Below are positions 29,821 through 37,289 of a stretch of 64,000 nucleotides of DNA, one piece after another. Position 1 is the stretch's first letter. Each line of letters opens with the position of its first letter. The notes beneath the pieces were generated by a model, which was not told where the DNA came from, made no database searches, and was given only the letters and a program-made list of their open reading frames with translations. The stretch is from assembly GCA_016180645.1 (NCBI GenBank), contig JACPAV010000007.1, forward strand, positions 140,951-204,950, given 5' to 3'. The stretch is from Nitrospirota bacterium (GTDB taxonomy: Bacteria; JACPQY01). A program made the translations under genes and the position numbers.

Positions 29821-30437
29821 TGAGAAGTGGGCCCCGTCCTCAGACTCTCCAGCATCTTCCTGATCTCGCGATAGCATTTGTCGAAGGAATCGGAATTGCG
29901 GGCCGTGGCCATGTCGAACACGGCGGCTAATGCCGGCTGATCATCCGTTTCAGAATAGCTCTCGCCGCTCGACATATGCGCACTTAACCAACCCTTTGCA
30001 TCGCGGATGCCCTCCGGATCTGGAGGAGTCGTGATCCTTGTTGCCAGGTTACGCTTGCCGCACAATGATCCCACCGCCGCAATGAACCACGCTTCGAATT
30101 CCCTTTTTGCCAGGATTACGGAAATGAGTGTGTCGCCCCGGGCGCGCCGCGCGCGTTCCAGAAGAATCGGCCCTTCCCTCGCTGGGCAGCAACCATTCCA
30201 ATCACAGTCAAGAATTACGAGGATTCCACCTCGCCCCCGGAGCTTCCTGGCGGCAAGCTCGACCGAGCGCTCGACTTCTCCAGCCTTGATGAGGCGTGAG
30301 GCGGGCACCCGAAGGGGAGGCAGGACATGAGGGACGAAGCCGGCATCTATCTCCTGCGCGATTCGGCGCACAAGAATCGGAACGGCCTCGATTTCCCCGT
30401 GGCCCTCCACAATTGCCGCAATTCTCACTTCCATCAT
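29808..30437 (-). CDS. DUF4276 family protein, TOPRIM-like
   Basis: A 209-residue protein of the DUF4276 family. Near the N-terminus IVEGHGEIEAVPIL supplies a TOPRIM-type Glu (residue 11), and VILDCDWNG supplies the DxD pair (77 and 79), consistent with a metal-dependent nuclease-like fold. AKREFEAWFIAA is another family hallmark. The ATPase gene upstream overlaps it by four bases (ATGA), so the two are translated together. ATPase plus TOPRIM pairs include OLD/Gabija- and PARIS-like defence systems, so an anti-phage role is plausible but not shown. Its 3' end runs into hsdS tail A. Confidence 0.75.
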   Translation of the reverse strand: MMEVRIAAIVEGHGEIEAVPILVRRIAQEIDAGFVPHVLPPLRVPASRLIKAGEVERSVELAARKLRGRGGILVILDCDWNGCCPAREGPILLERARRARGDTLISVILAKREFEAWFIAAVGSLCGKRNLATRITTPPDPEGIRDAKGWLSAHMSSGESYSETDDQPALAAVFDMATARNSDSFDKCYREIRKMLESLRTGPTSQCAA

Positions 30438-31654
30438 GCTTTCAGATCGGCAAAGAGATCCAATTGCGAAGGGACGATCTTGTCTAGAGCTTCCTCATCC
30501 GGTTCCAATTGGTTGAGTCGCATGAGTTCGCCGGCGCTGTACAGACGATCTCTGATGGCTGACCTACCGGCGTCGTCGAGCGGTCCGATCTTGGTTTCTC
30601 CATTCCGATTGATTACAGCCAGGATGTTATGGTCCGCGATTTCCTTATCGTCCAACAGATCGGGGCTGTGACTGGTTACCGCCGTCTGAGTGGTTCTCGA
30701 TGCAGCGCGCAATCCATCCCGCAATACGCCGGCCGCGCCGGGGTGCACCGCAGCTTCCGGCTCTTCGATGCCCACGAACAGAACTTTCTTTCGGCCGCCA
30801 TCGGATGACTGAAATAGTGCGGTCAAGACGCCAAGAGCGCGCAGGGTGCCGTCGGACATGTTCTCAGCCATGAACCGCCAAGGATCCCGGCTGGTTCCCA
30901 CGAGCTGGCGAAATTCCAGCGTTTCCTTCTTGCCGATATGTTTGACGTCTATGCCTTGGATGCCCGGTACCACCTTGGAGAGCAAACCTACGATGCGAGC
31001 ATGCAGATCCTTGTTTTCCCTTTCCAGTACCCCTAACACGCTCGCCAGATTACTCCCGTCACGCTTGAGGACGCTTCCGGGATCGGGGGGCTGTAAGTCG
31101 CGGATTTCGTCTGGGTTCAGATTATAGAATCCCATGTGGGACAGCGCATCATAGATTGGCCTGAAGGATGGCAAACCCGCCGCTGCCACCAGGTACAAAC
31201 GATCACATGCCGCGGGGGGTGTTACGTCCATGCTGGACTGCTTCACACTACCGTCGATCACTTTGTAAAAGTTCGCGGGCAGGCGGCCCTTGTCACGAAC
31301 ATGGCATTCTTCCTGCTGGACCTCGAATCCCCCCTTTTTCTGAGCACCGACACGAAAGGCATAGAATCCCTCGCTTTGATCCGGCAACCGCCAATCCACG
31401 CGGATGCCGAAATGGGTTGGATGCCCCGATGACCGCCGCCGAACCTCATTGATCCCGCCACGGTCTCGCAGGGCGTGCTCCAGAGATGAATTGATGGAAT
31501 CGGAAACCAGCCGTAGAGCGTCGAGAAAGTTGCTCTTGCCTGCGCCGTTTTGTCCGACGAGGAAGGTCAACGGACCCAATGCGACAGAGCACTCCTTGAT
31601 GCTCTTATAATTGTTCAGTACCACCCTGTTCAGAAAAATAGAATCAGGCACCAT
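30434..31654 (-). CDS. AAA family ATPase (SMC/RecF-like, AAA_15/AAA_21 type)
   Basis: A protein of about 406 residues with Walker A FLVGQNGAGKSNFLDAL near residues 33-48, an ABC-like signature segment MSDGTLRALGVLTALF, Walker B VLFVGIEEPEAAVHPG and a switch His in VTSHSPDLLD. This is the layout of chromosomal AAA ATPases paired with TOPRIM effectors. It is coupled by ATGA to the DUF4276 gene. The start is ambiguous: GTG 31657, ATG 31654 or GTG 31651 all follow GGGAGG closely. A 12-codon leader frame (MKRISVLWRTGR) ends in TGATG at this start. It has its own upstream promoter. Confidence 0.85.
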   Translation of the reverse strand: MVPDSIFLNRVVLNNYKSIKECSVALGPLTFLVGQNGAGKSNFLDALRLVSDSINSSLEHALRDRGGINEVRRRSSGHPTHFGIRVDWRLPDQSEGFYAFRVGAQKKGGFEVQQEECHVRDKGRLPANFYKVIDGSVKQSSMDVTPPAACDRLYLVAAAGLPSFRPIYDALSHMGFYNLNPDEIRDLQPPDPGSVLKRDGSNLASVLGVLERENKDLHARIVGLLSKVVPGIQGIDVKHIGKKETLEFRQLVGTSRDPWRFMAENMSDGTLRALGVLTALFQSSDGGRKKVLFVGIEEPEAAVHPGAAGVLRDGLRAASRTTQTAVTSHSPDLLDDKEIADHNILAVINRNGETKIGPLDDAGRSAIRDRLYSAGELMRLNQLEPDEEALDKIVPSQLDLFADLKA

Positions 31655-31704
31655 CACCTCCCGGTTCGCCAGAGTACCGAAATTCGTTTCATAGTGTATA
31701 GACG

Positions 31705-31732
31705 CTTATACTGCACTCGGTGATTCTTTCAA
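31705..31732 (-). promoter_or_regulatory. Sigma70-like promoter of the AAA-DUF4276 module
   Basis: On the minus strand TTGAAA (31727-31732) stands 16 bases before TATAAG (31705-31710), a near-consensus pair about 50 bases upstream of the ATPase start and within 75 bases of hsdS tail B. Confidence 0.65.
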
Positions 31733-31802
31733 ACGTCGGGTGCCCATCACCGGGGATTTCGGATACCAAAGCATTCGTGGCGGGTAGGGATCTCACCGGT
31801 TC

Positions 31803-31946
31803 CTACCACAGATCGCCGGAGAAGGCGGCGTGCAGGATGGACTGGCGGAGGCGGGAGGCGCGGGAGAGATTGGCGGCGACGAGCTTCTCCAATTTTCCGA
31901 CTGCGCTCAGCCGGCGCTCAGCCTCGGCGACGATGCGGTCGTATTC
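31803..31946 (-). pseudogene. Orphan hsdS 3' end (tail B)
   Basis: The frame reads EYDRIVAEAERRLSAVGKLE, continues through the conserved RASRLRQSILHAAFSG and ends GDLW-stop. It corresponds to the last 45-48 codons of HsdS, with a C-terminus different from the intact copy. It is preceded on the same strand by a scrap of hsdM 5' sequence rather than by target-recognition sequence. The shared core is at 31840-31862. Confidence 0.82.
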
Positions 31947-31961
31947 ATCCGATGATGATGG

Positions 31962-32024
31962 TAGGCCCCTCATCCCGCAAGATATTGCAATAATTGCCAG
32001 AGCTTCTGGACGAGTTGTTGCGGA
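31962..32024 (-). pseudogene. Degraded hsdM 5' fragment fused to hsdS tail B
   Basis: On the minus strand caacaactcgtccagaagct and following bases match the start of the intact hsdM, where they encode QQLVQKLW, and the match continues through tattgcaa and cgggatga. An extra base after the Trp codon breaks the frame. The fragment lies between the DUF1828 stop and hsdS tail B, so an hsdM-hsdS pair seems to have lost everything between the beginning of hsdM and the end of hsdS. Confidence 0.7.
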
Positions 32025-32063
32025 CTGTTCACGTCCCACCAATCAACGAGACGCCCCCCTTTC

Positions 32064-32831
32064 TCAAGAAGAAAGGTGGCCTAGCGCTTGGTCTTTCTGG
32101 GACCAATAGAGTGGTTGAACTTCGTAATTTCGCAGGACGTTCAAATACTCTTCATTCGGAGGGTTCACCGGATCGTTGATTATGGTAAACGCCTGCAAAG
32201 GTTCTGGCCTGATAAGTTTAACATCGGCGACCGCGAACGCGAACAAGGTCGATTGTTCCCTCGTGAGGTTGTTAATGGCTTGGAGGACTCTCTCCGGACA
32301 CTTGCTCGATTTTGGAAGGGCGAAATCGAACTTGTGATCAATGCCACCTTTTCCGGCCAGCTTGAAGTCTCTGAAGACGGATACCCCCCGCTCGCTGAGG
32401 AAATGCGCCACGTCTTCCTTGAAAAAAGACACGACGTGTTCTTGGCCCATGACGAATAGGTCGCCGATGGCCAGGATTGCTTGAATCAGATTGTGCTTCT
32501 TCTGCGGAAAATCGTGTTCACCACTCGTGACAACGATATCATCGTTCTCCCGGCGAACGCCAAATCCGTTCAGAATTGCCGTAAGATGAGCGTTCCGTTT
32601 TTCGGTGGAAAACTCAAGCCCCGATGCTCTGAGATCGCCTAAAGTCTCCCCGTCGTCGGTGAGAAGAAGCATTCCGTTCCTCTTTTCTACAAATATCTCA
32701 ATGGCATCATTGAATCTGTCGAGAAACGGCGTGGTGATACGGCAAGCCTCCCCCACCTTGGTGGCAGAAAACTCCTCTCTCAGCCATCGAAGGTATCGCT
32801 CAATCAGCACTTGGCAGTCATTCTTTGTCAT
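32064..32831 (-). CDS. DUF1828/DUF1829 domain protein
   Basis: A 255-residue protein with the DUF1828 N-terminal half (CRITTPFLDRFNDAIEIFVE, LLLTDDGETLGDL) and the DUF1829 C-terminal half (GIDHKFDFALPKSSKCPERV, FAVADVKLIRP). The biochemical activity is unknown. It begins inside the end of the previous gene (ATGA overlap at 32828-32831), so the two work as a pair. Its place in a run of defence-like modules within an hsd operon suggests a defence or toxin-antitoxin role; this is inference from context. Confidence 0.8.
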   Translation of the reverse strand: MTKNDCQVLIERYLRWLREEFSATKVGEACRITTPFLDRFNDAIEIFVEKRNGMLLLTDDGETLGDLRASGLEFSTEKRNAHLTAILNGFGVRRENDDIVVTSGEHDFPQKKHNLIQAILAIGDLFVMGQEHVVSFFKEDVAHFLSERGVSVFRDFKLAGKGGIDHKFDFALPKSSKCPERVLQAINNLTREQSTLFAFAVADVKLIRPEPLQAFTIINDPVNPPNEEYLNVLRNYEVQPLYWSQKDQALGHLSS

Positions 32832-33298
32832 GGCTGGAAGGTGGTTTGAAACTCGGGCCGGTTCAGAATTGCACAGAACGCAAGGAATTTATCGAACATC
32901 GCGAAGTCCGATCCGTCACCTCCAGATGGCCAAGACGGCAAGTCATGGAGTTCGTACGCCACGGCTACATCAAAGCCCTCACGATAGATGTGCAGATGGG
33001 TTCGATCTATCCTGATACCGGGTTTGTAAGGCGCATTGGGAGGGTTCTTGTGCGGTCTTGCCTTGAGGCAAAGCCGGGCCAGAACAATGACAACTCGTCC
33101 CCGCGTTTGATAGTGCACCTTGAACTGATCGCGCTTGCTGCGGTCATAATTCAAGATGAACACCTCTCTCTGATCCGTGGAACGCAGAGACCTCTCGTAT
33201 TTCATCGGCGTGCTGGGGGAGAACTCTATGAGAGTCCTTTCCAGGAACTCCTTGGGAAGAGCCAGCAAGAAATCAGCTTCAGACTGAGTCAGCGGCAT
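32828..33298 (-). CDS. DUF6978-like small protein, partner of DUF1828 protein
   Basis: A 156-residue protein beginning MPLTQSEADFLLALPKEFLE, with a beta-rich middle (FKVHYQTRGRVVIVLARLCL) and HLHIYREGFDVAVAYELHD followed by an acidic stretch. The pattern resembles the DUF6978 family, usually found beside DUF1828 proteins; I am only moderately sure of the family. It overlaps the DUF1828 gene by four bases. A promoter lies about 80 bases upstream, at the end of hsdS tail C. Confidence 0.65.
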   Translation of the reverse strand: MPLTQSEADFLLALPKEFLERTLIEFSPSTPMKYERSLRSTDQREVFILNYDRSKRDQFKVHYQTRGRVVIVLARLCLKARPHKNPPNAPYKPGIRIDRTHLHIYREGFDVAVAYELHDLPSWPSGGDGSDFAMFDKFLAFCAILNRPEFQTTFQP

Positions 33299-33369
33299 TC
33301 GTGCCTGATCATTTCTGCATCCTTAACAAAGACGCTCATCACGACGTCTCTGCCGGAGGGGATGCCCAT
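33289..33369 (-). CDS. Possible leader peptide of the DUF6978-DUF1828 module
   Basis: A 26-codon frame MGIPSGRDVVMSVFVKDAEM then IRHECR lies between the promoter at 33379-33406 and the DUF6978-like start, and its stop overlaps that start by ten bases. It has no recognisable family and may simply be chance, but its position would couple translation to the module. Confidence 0.3.
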   Translation of the reverse strand: MGIPSGRDVVMSVFVKDAEMIRHECR

Positions 33370-33378
33370 TTGTTTCAG

Positions 33379-33406
33379 AGTATACTTTCTCCGGCTGATT
33401 AGACAA
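33379..33406 (-). promoter_or_regulatory. Sigma70-like promoter of the DUF6978-DUF1828 module
   Basis: On the minus strand TTGTCT (33401-33406) is 16 bases before TATACT (33379-33384). The -35 lies within the last codons of hsdS tail C, so the tail supplies part of the promoter. Confidence 0.55.
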
Positions 33407-33560
33407 CTTCCCCATCGACCTCACGCGGAAGCAGATTTCCGGAAAATGCCGCGTGGAGAATGGACTGGCGGAGGCGGGAGGCGCGGAGGAGGTTGGCGGC
33501 GACGGTCTTTTCAAGTTCTTCAACCGCGCTCAAGCGACGTTCGACCTCGACGATGATGCG
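33399..33560 (-). pseudogene. Orphan hsdS 3' end (tail C)
   Basis: A frame of 53 codons reads RIIVEVERRLSAVEELEKTV, RASRLRQSILHAAFSG and NLLPREVDGEVV-stop, a natural-looking HsdS C-terminus that differs from the other copies after AFSG. It begins within a few bases of the tcmP stop at 33566. The shared core is at 33463-33485. Confidence 0.83.
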
Positions 33561-33565
33561 ATCAA

Positions 33566-34726
33566 TCAAGTCCAGATGAGAATATGTTTCTTGCCCCGAG
33601 CAGGTACTCTCTGCCGTTCCCGCAGTCCCTCGATGTTCAGGTGCCCTGCTTTCTGCCATTCCTCAAGCCACATTTTCAGATCGGACCCCCATGTCATCGG
33701 TTCGGACAACGCGAGCAGCCATGCCTCGTCGTAGGGCAAACGGCGCCGTTTCTCCAGGACCCCTAACAAGAGGCGACGCGACTTCTCCAGGTACCGCTCC
33801 CTCAATCGGTTGTAGTAGCTGGGGTCGTGCATCTCCTTGCTGTTGAATAGTTCGGATTGACCTGCCTTCGATATGCGCCGCCGTTGCTGAGCATCGGCGC
33901 GGGCCTTCTCCTGGACCTGCATGGCTTTCTTCTCGACATCCTTGAACACCTCGACGCCCTTCACATTCCGGGTTGCATAGATGAGGTGATAGTGGGTTTG
34001 GTCCTTTTGCGGATCAAGTACGATTGCCGTACAGGTGTGGTTGAACCCGCCCGTCCGCTTTACATTGAGAGCGTATTCGCCCACCGCCGCATCGTCTCGA
34101 TCCTGTCCGGACAATGTTGCAATTGTCTCGCGGAAATCTTCCGAGCCGAACATCTTCCTGAAGCTTTCTTTTGTCTCGTACTGTGGCGAATCAATGAATC
34201 GCCTTATGGCGCTGGTCATGAAATTGATCAGTACTTCCCCCGGCCGACATTGAAGGAGGGGGGCAATCGTATCGAGCTCGAACCCCGCCCAGCCGGACGG
34301 GTCAATCAGAATGAACGGAAAAGAGTTTTGGCCGCCACGCCGGACGAAATCGAGAATTTCTGGGATGGATTGTTCCAGGGCGGCATTTCGGGTCTCGATC
34401 GTCGCATAGTCGATGGTTCTTGCGAATTCGTCGAGCCTCGAATACGCCGTTGGGTCCGCTTCCAAGAAGAAACAGCGGATCGAGACATCCTTCCCACGTT
34501 GGGTGTGCGCGTCGCGAGCCTTTCGTAATTCATTCAATGCAGTCGCAAAAGAGCTGTCCGCAAACTTGTTCGAGCGGACGTTCCAAGGACCGGAAAAACA
34601 ATCCACATAAGTGATCGTGTTGCACCAGGAACCGATGATGTGCGCGAAACGCTCCAGGTATTTCTGGAGAACAAAATGTTTTACGAATGTTTGTTCGCGC
34701 CCAGCATACAATTCATCATTGCTCAT
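33566..34726 (-). CDS. tcmP: Three-Cys-motif partner protein TcmP
   Basis: A 386-residue protein of the TcmP family. It begins SNDELYAGREQTFVKHFVLQ and has YVDCFSGPW (a class I methyltransferase-like strand), FFLEADPTAYSRL and FPFILIDPSGWAGFELDTI. TcmP proteins are encoded next to three-Cys-motif radical-SAM-like proteins; the joint reaction is unknown. The partner is encoded directly upstream, and ATG 34726 overlaps its stop as ATGA, which fixes the start. The gene's 3' end touches hsdS tail C. Confidence 0.88.
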   Translation of the reverse strand: MSNDELYAGREQTFVKHFVLQKYLERFAHIIGSWCNTITYVDCFSGPWNVRSNKFADSSFATALNELRKARDAHTQRGKDVSIRCFFLEADPTAYSRLDEFARTIDYATIETRNAALEQSIPEILDFVRRGGQNSFPFILIDPSGWAGFELDTIAPLLQCRPGEVLINFMTSAIRRFIDSPQYETKESFRKMFGSEDFRETIATLSGQDRDDAAVGEYALNVKRTGGFNHTCTAIVLDPQKDQTHYHLIYATRNVKGVEVFKDVEKKAMQVQEKARADAQQRRRISKAGQSELFNSKEMHDPSYYNRLRERYLEKSRRLLLGVLEKRRRLPYDEAWLLALSEPMTWGSDLKMWLEEWQKAGHLNIEGLRERQRVPARGKKHILIWT

Positions 34727-35532
34727 CCACTTGCCCACCTTCGAGCTTCAGCTTCAATCTCCCGCATGGCCTGAAGTCGTTCTTCTTCCACCGGCGATCG
34801 CACCGGCGGACGTGTGGGGAATTCGTCATAGGTTTTCCCATCCAGTCTGCGACCGGCCTCGCTCTTGCGCACGCCGCCCCATTGCTTGAAAAAGAGGGGG
34901 ATTCCCGCCGCTCGACACTGGCGTCGAATCTTCCGCACCCACTCTGCTTTCATCGGCCTGGCGCCCGAACCGCTTTCACCGCCGACAATCACCCAGCCAA
35001 TACCGCGCAGATTGATTCTTCCCAGATCTTCCAAGAGGGGCTCGATTGAAAGGAATCGCATTTGAGCGGGCGCGGTTCGCAGGTGGTCTACGCGTGGCAG
35101 TCCACGTTTTCGGTTTTCGACGCTCGCGCCCCACCAGATATGCTCTTGCCGACCCGCTCCGCGCAACTTTGAGCGCAGCATCGTCACCATTCGTGCAGTG
35201 CGCTTGGTAAGAACCTGAAATGTGTGCCAATTGGCCCGAACCATGACTTGTGCGACGGCGGCAATGTAATCGTCCGGGATGTCCTCGTGGAAGAGGTCGC
35301 TCATCGAATTGACGAAAATCATCCGGGGGGTGCTCCAGCGTAGTGGATCGAAAAGCTTCTCAGGGACCAGGCGAAGCTCGAACCCATCCTCAAAGGGATG
35401 GCCGGGTACGCCGCGAAACCGCTCGGCGAAGGTCTCGGCATAGCAATGGGCGCAACCCGGACTGATCTTGGTGCACCCGCGAACCGGATTCCATGTTGCA
35501 TCTGTCCACTCAATCTTGGAGTGATCAGCCAC
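34723..35532 (-). CDS. DUF5131 (phage Gp37/Gp68-like) three-Cys-motif protein
   Basis: A 269-residue protein starting KIEWTDATWNPVRGCTKISP with cysteines 20, 27 and 30 in a Cx6Cx2C pattern followed by YAE, as in the DUF5131/Gp37-Gp68 family related to radical-SAM proteins. Further hallmarks are FVNSMSDLFHEDIP, FQVLTKR, WWGASVENR and GWVIVGGESG. It is probably an iron-sulfur protein acting with TcmP. The GTG start at 35532 lies inside the last codons of hsdS (8-bp overlap), so this module depends on hsdS translation and shows no promoter of its own. Confidence 0.88.
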   Translation of the reverse strand: MADHSKIEWTDATWNPVRGCTKISPGCAHCYAETFAERFRGVPGHPFEDGFELRLVPEKLFDPLRWSTPRMIFVNSMSDLFHEDIPDDYIAAVAQVMVRANWHTFQVLTKRTARMVTMLRSKLRGAGRQEHIWWGASVENRKRGLPRVDHLRTAPAQMRFLSIEPLLEDLGRINLRGIGWVIVGGESGSGARPMKAEWVRKIRRQCRAAGIPLFFKQWGGVRKSEAGRRLDGKTYDEFPTRPPVRSPVEEERLQAMREIEAEARRWASG

Positions 35533-36928
35533 GAGAAAGCCCTCCTGAAAACGCTTGGTGAAGGATCGACTGGCGGAGGCGGGAGGCGCGGGAGAGATTG
35601 GCGGCGACGAGGTTCTCCAGTTCTTCGACCGCGCTCAACCGGCGCTCGACCTCGGCGACGATGCGGTGTTGCTCGGGGAGGGGCGGAATGGGAACACAGT
35701 CAACTCGTAAATCCTCCAGATGTATATGCTGGAGTCCCGAACCTTTCGGAACCATTTGTGCTTGGACTTGCGGTGAGGACAGAGAAATGCCCAGGAAGTC
35801 GTTCATTTCGTAAAGGACAGGCTTAACCAACGCGACTGAAACGAAAATGCTGAATTCAGTGTCAGTCTTCACCACCCTGACCACACCGAGCGTGCCGTCT
35901 TTAGAAATCAGGATGTCTCCCTGCTCAGGGTTCGCTCGTTTGATGAACTCCTCATGATCTTTTTGCGTCACATGATTCAGCTTTTTGAAGTCGACACCGG
36001 GGCCTGCTGTCAGATTACGTACAGTAACGAACGGCACACCGCTTGAAACGTAATTGGGCTTCTTGTGAACGCCATCGACAACTTTTGTTGATAACGAGTC
36101 AACCGAAGCCCATGTCCAGCCCTTGGGAAGCGGCGGGAGGTTGGAGGTGTCGGGGGGCTTGGGTTCCGTGTAAGCTTTCAGCGGTCGGCCGTCAGCTCTC
36201 AGCTTTTTTCCCGACGCTTCACGGCGGGCGGTGAGGATGCGTTCGAGGAGTTGGGCGCCGGATTCGAAGGGGCGGCCTTCCTTCCGGGCGAGTTCGGCCT
36301 CCGTTGGGACGAGTTTCCCTTCGCAGGCGGCTTTGAGCACGGCGGCTCGGTAACGCTTCAGATTCTCCTGCACGCGCTTGAGCGCGGCCACCCCCGCGTC
36401 CAGCCGCGTGAACTGCTTCTCGATCTCCGCGACGATTTGAACCTGTTCATTCGCGGGAGCAAGTGGGAAAGTGATTTTGCCAAGCGTTTGCCCGTTGACG
36501 TTTGGCTGTCCGATCCCGCGTTTGCCCGTTTCAATTTGCGTCCAGTAGTCTGGACTTTGAAAGTAAGCATAGAGATAACGAGGTGAGACTTCAGGTGATA
36601 GGCGGACACGGATCAGATACGAGGCAAATACAGAAGGAGGACATTCTCCAATAAGGTAACTTTTCCCGGTCGTCGCGCCGGTCCGCGCAAATACTATGTC
36701 ACCGGGCAAGAGTCGGTATTTCTGAAAATCTGTTTTCGAGATGCTGCAAGATGGAACTGAAGACCAGATTACTTTTCCATCTTGAATATCGGTGATGCGA
36801 AGAAAACGCGGCCCGTCCCTTCCCTGGATTGCTGATGCAGTGTACCCATATTGAACGAGGGGAGCCACATCCTTGACACGAACACGTTTCCACAAACGTG
36901 AGGTGACTCGGGAACGATCAGATCTCAT
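35525..36928 (-). CDS. hsdS: Type I restriction-modification specificity subunit S
   Basis: A 467-residue DNA-recognition subunit with the expected two target-recognition domains and two conserved helical spacers. The central spacer is near 180-215 (EIEKQFTRLDAGVAALKRVQ, YRAAVLKAACEGKL), and the terminal one (HRIVAEVERRLSAVEELENL) ends LHQAFSGGLSRG. It sets the methylation and cleavage site of the HsdM/HsdR complex. ATG 36928 overlaps the stop of a 13-codon leader as ATGA. Its last 45 or so codons recur as three orphan tails downstream, while hsdM lies 7 kb away. Confidence 0.92.
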   Translation of the reverse strand: MRSDRSRVTSRLWKRVRVKDVAPLVQYGYTASAIQGRDGPRFLRITDIQDGKVIWSSVPSCSISKTDFQKYRLLPGDIVFARTGATTGKSYLIGECPPSVFASYLIRVRLSPEVSPRYLYAYFQSPDYWTQIETGKRGIGQPNVNGQTLGKITFPLAPANEQVQIVAEIEKQFTRLDAGVAALKRVQENLKRYRAAVLKAACEGKLVPTEAELARKEGRPFESGAQLLERILTARREASGKKLRADGRPLKAYTEPKPPDTSNLPPLPKGWTWASVDSLSTKVVDGVHKKPNYVSSGVPFVTVRNLTAGPGVDFKKLNHVTQKDHEEFIKRANPEQGDILISKDGTLGVVRVVKTDTEFSIFVSVALVKPVLYEMNDFLGISLSSPQVQAQMVPKGSGLQHIHLEDLRVDCVPIPPLPEQHRIVAEVERRLSAVEELENLVAANLSRASRLRQSILHQAFSGGLSRG

Positions 36929-36966
36929 TCCGCCAACGCCTCGTTGAAATCGAGCGTAGAGGTCAT
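36925..36966 (-). other. 13-codon leader frame resembling the hsdR 3' end, coupled to hsdS
   Basis: MTSTLDFNEALAE-stop ends in ATGA with the hsdS start. LDFNEALAE resembles LDELNEALAA at the end of HsdR, and the intact hsdR likewise ends in an ATGA overlap with the next gene. It is probably what remains of an hsdR end retained for translational coupling; the match is short. Confidence 0.45.
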
Positions 36967-37051
36967 ACCCTCACTATTACCCTTATTTGAGGGCATTACC
37001 CTTTTTCGCAGACACACGCCTGCCTGAACCGGCTGTTCGCGGCCCAAACTG

Positions 37052-37084
37052 AATAGGATCACGAATACGGGCCGTGATCCTATT
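37052..37084. repeat. Perfect 12-bp inverted repeat with 9-base loop
   Basis: aataggatcacg (37052-37063) and cgtgatcctatt (37073-37084) form a perfect stem in the spacer upstream of hsdS. No T-run follows. It is a candidate operator or attenuator for the distal part of the hsd operon. Confidence 0.6.
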
Positions 37085-37186
37085 AATCGCTCCCGGATCA
37101 GATTCGTTCCCATTTGGCATCCCGTCCTTTTCCCAGGCACCGAATCCTTCTTGCGCGCCGCGCCTCAGCCAAGTCTCGTTACCTCT

Positions 37187-37243
37187 TCACGCGGCGAGCG
37201 CCTCGTTGAGTTCATCCAGCAGCTTCGGAAAAGACTCGCCGAA
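37187..37243 (-). pseudogene. Orphan hsdR 3' end
   Basis: The codons FGESFPKLLDELNEALAA-stop repeat the end of the intact HsdR (FGELFPKLLDELNEALAA) just beyond the inserted fic gene. Upstream of this segment the resemblance is lost. It mirrors the arrangement of hsdS tails after the cargo modules. Confidence 0.8.
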
Positions 37244-37289
37244 GGACGGGCGGGTCTTTCCGAAGCATTCCACGATATTACCCTTATTA

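Noticed and set aside
29683-29877. hsdS tail A as a small independent gene
   Set aside because: Only the generic HsdS coiled-coil segment is coding-like; the start falls in the DUF4276 gene and no ribosome site is present. It is better read as a remnant.
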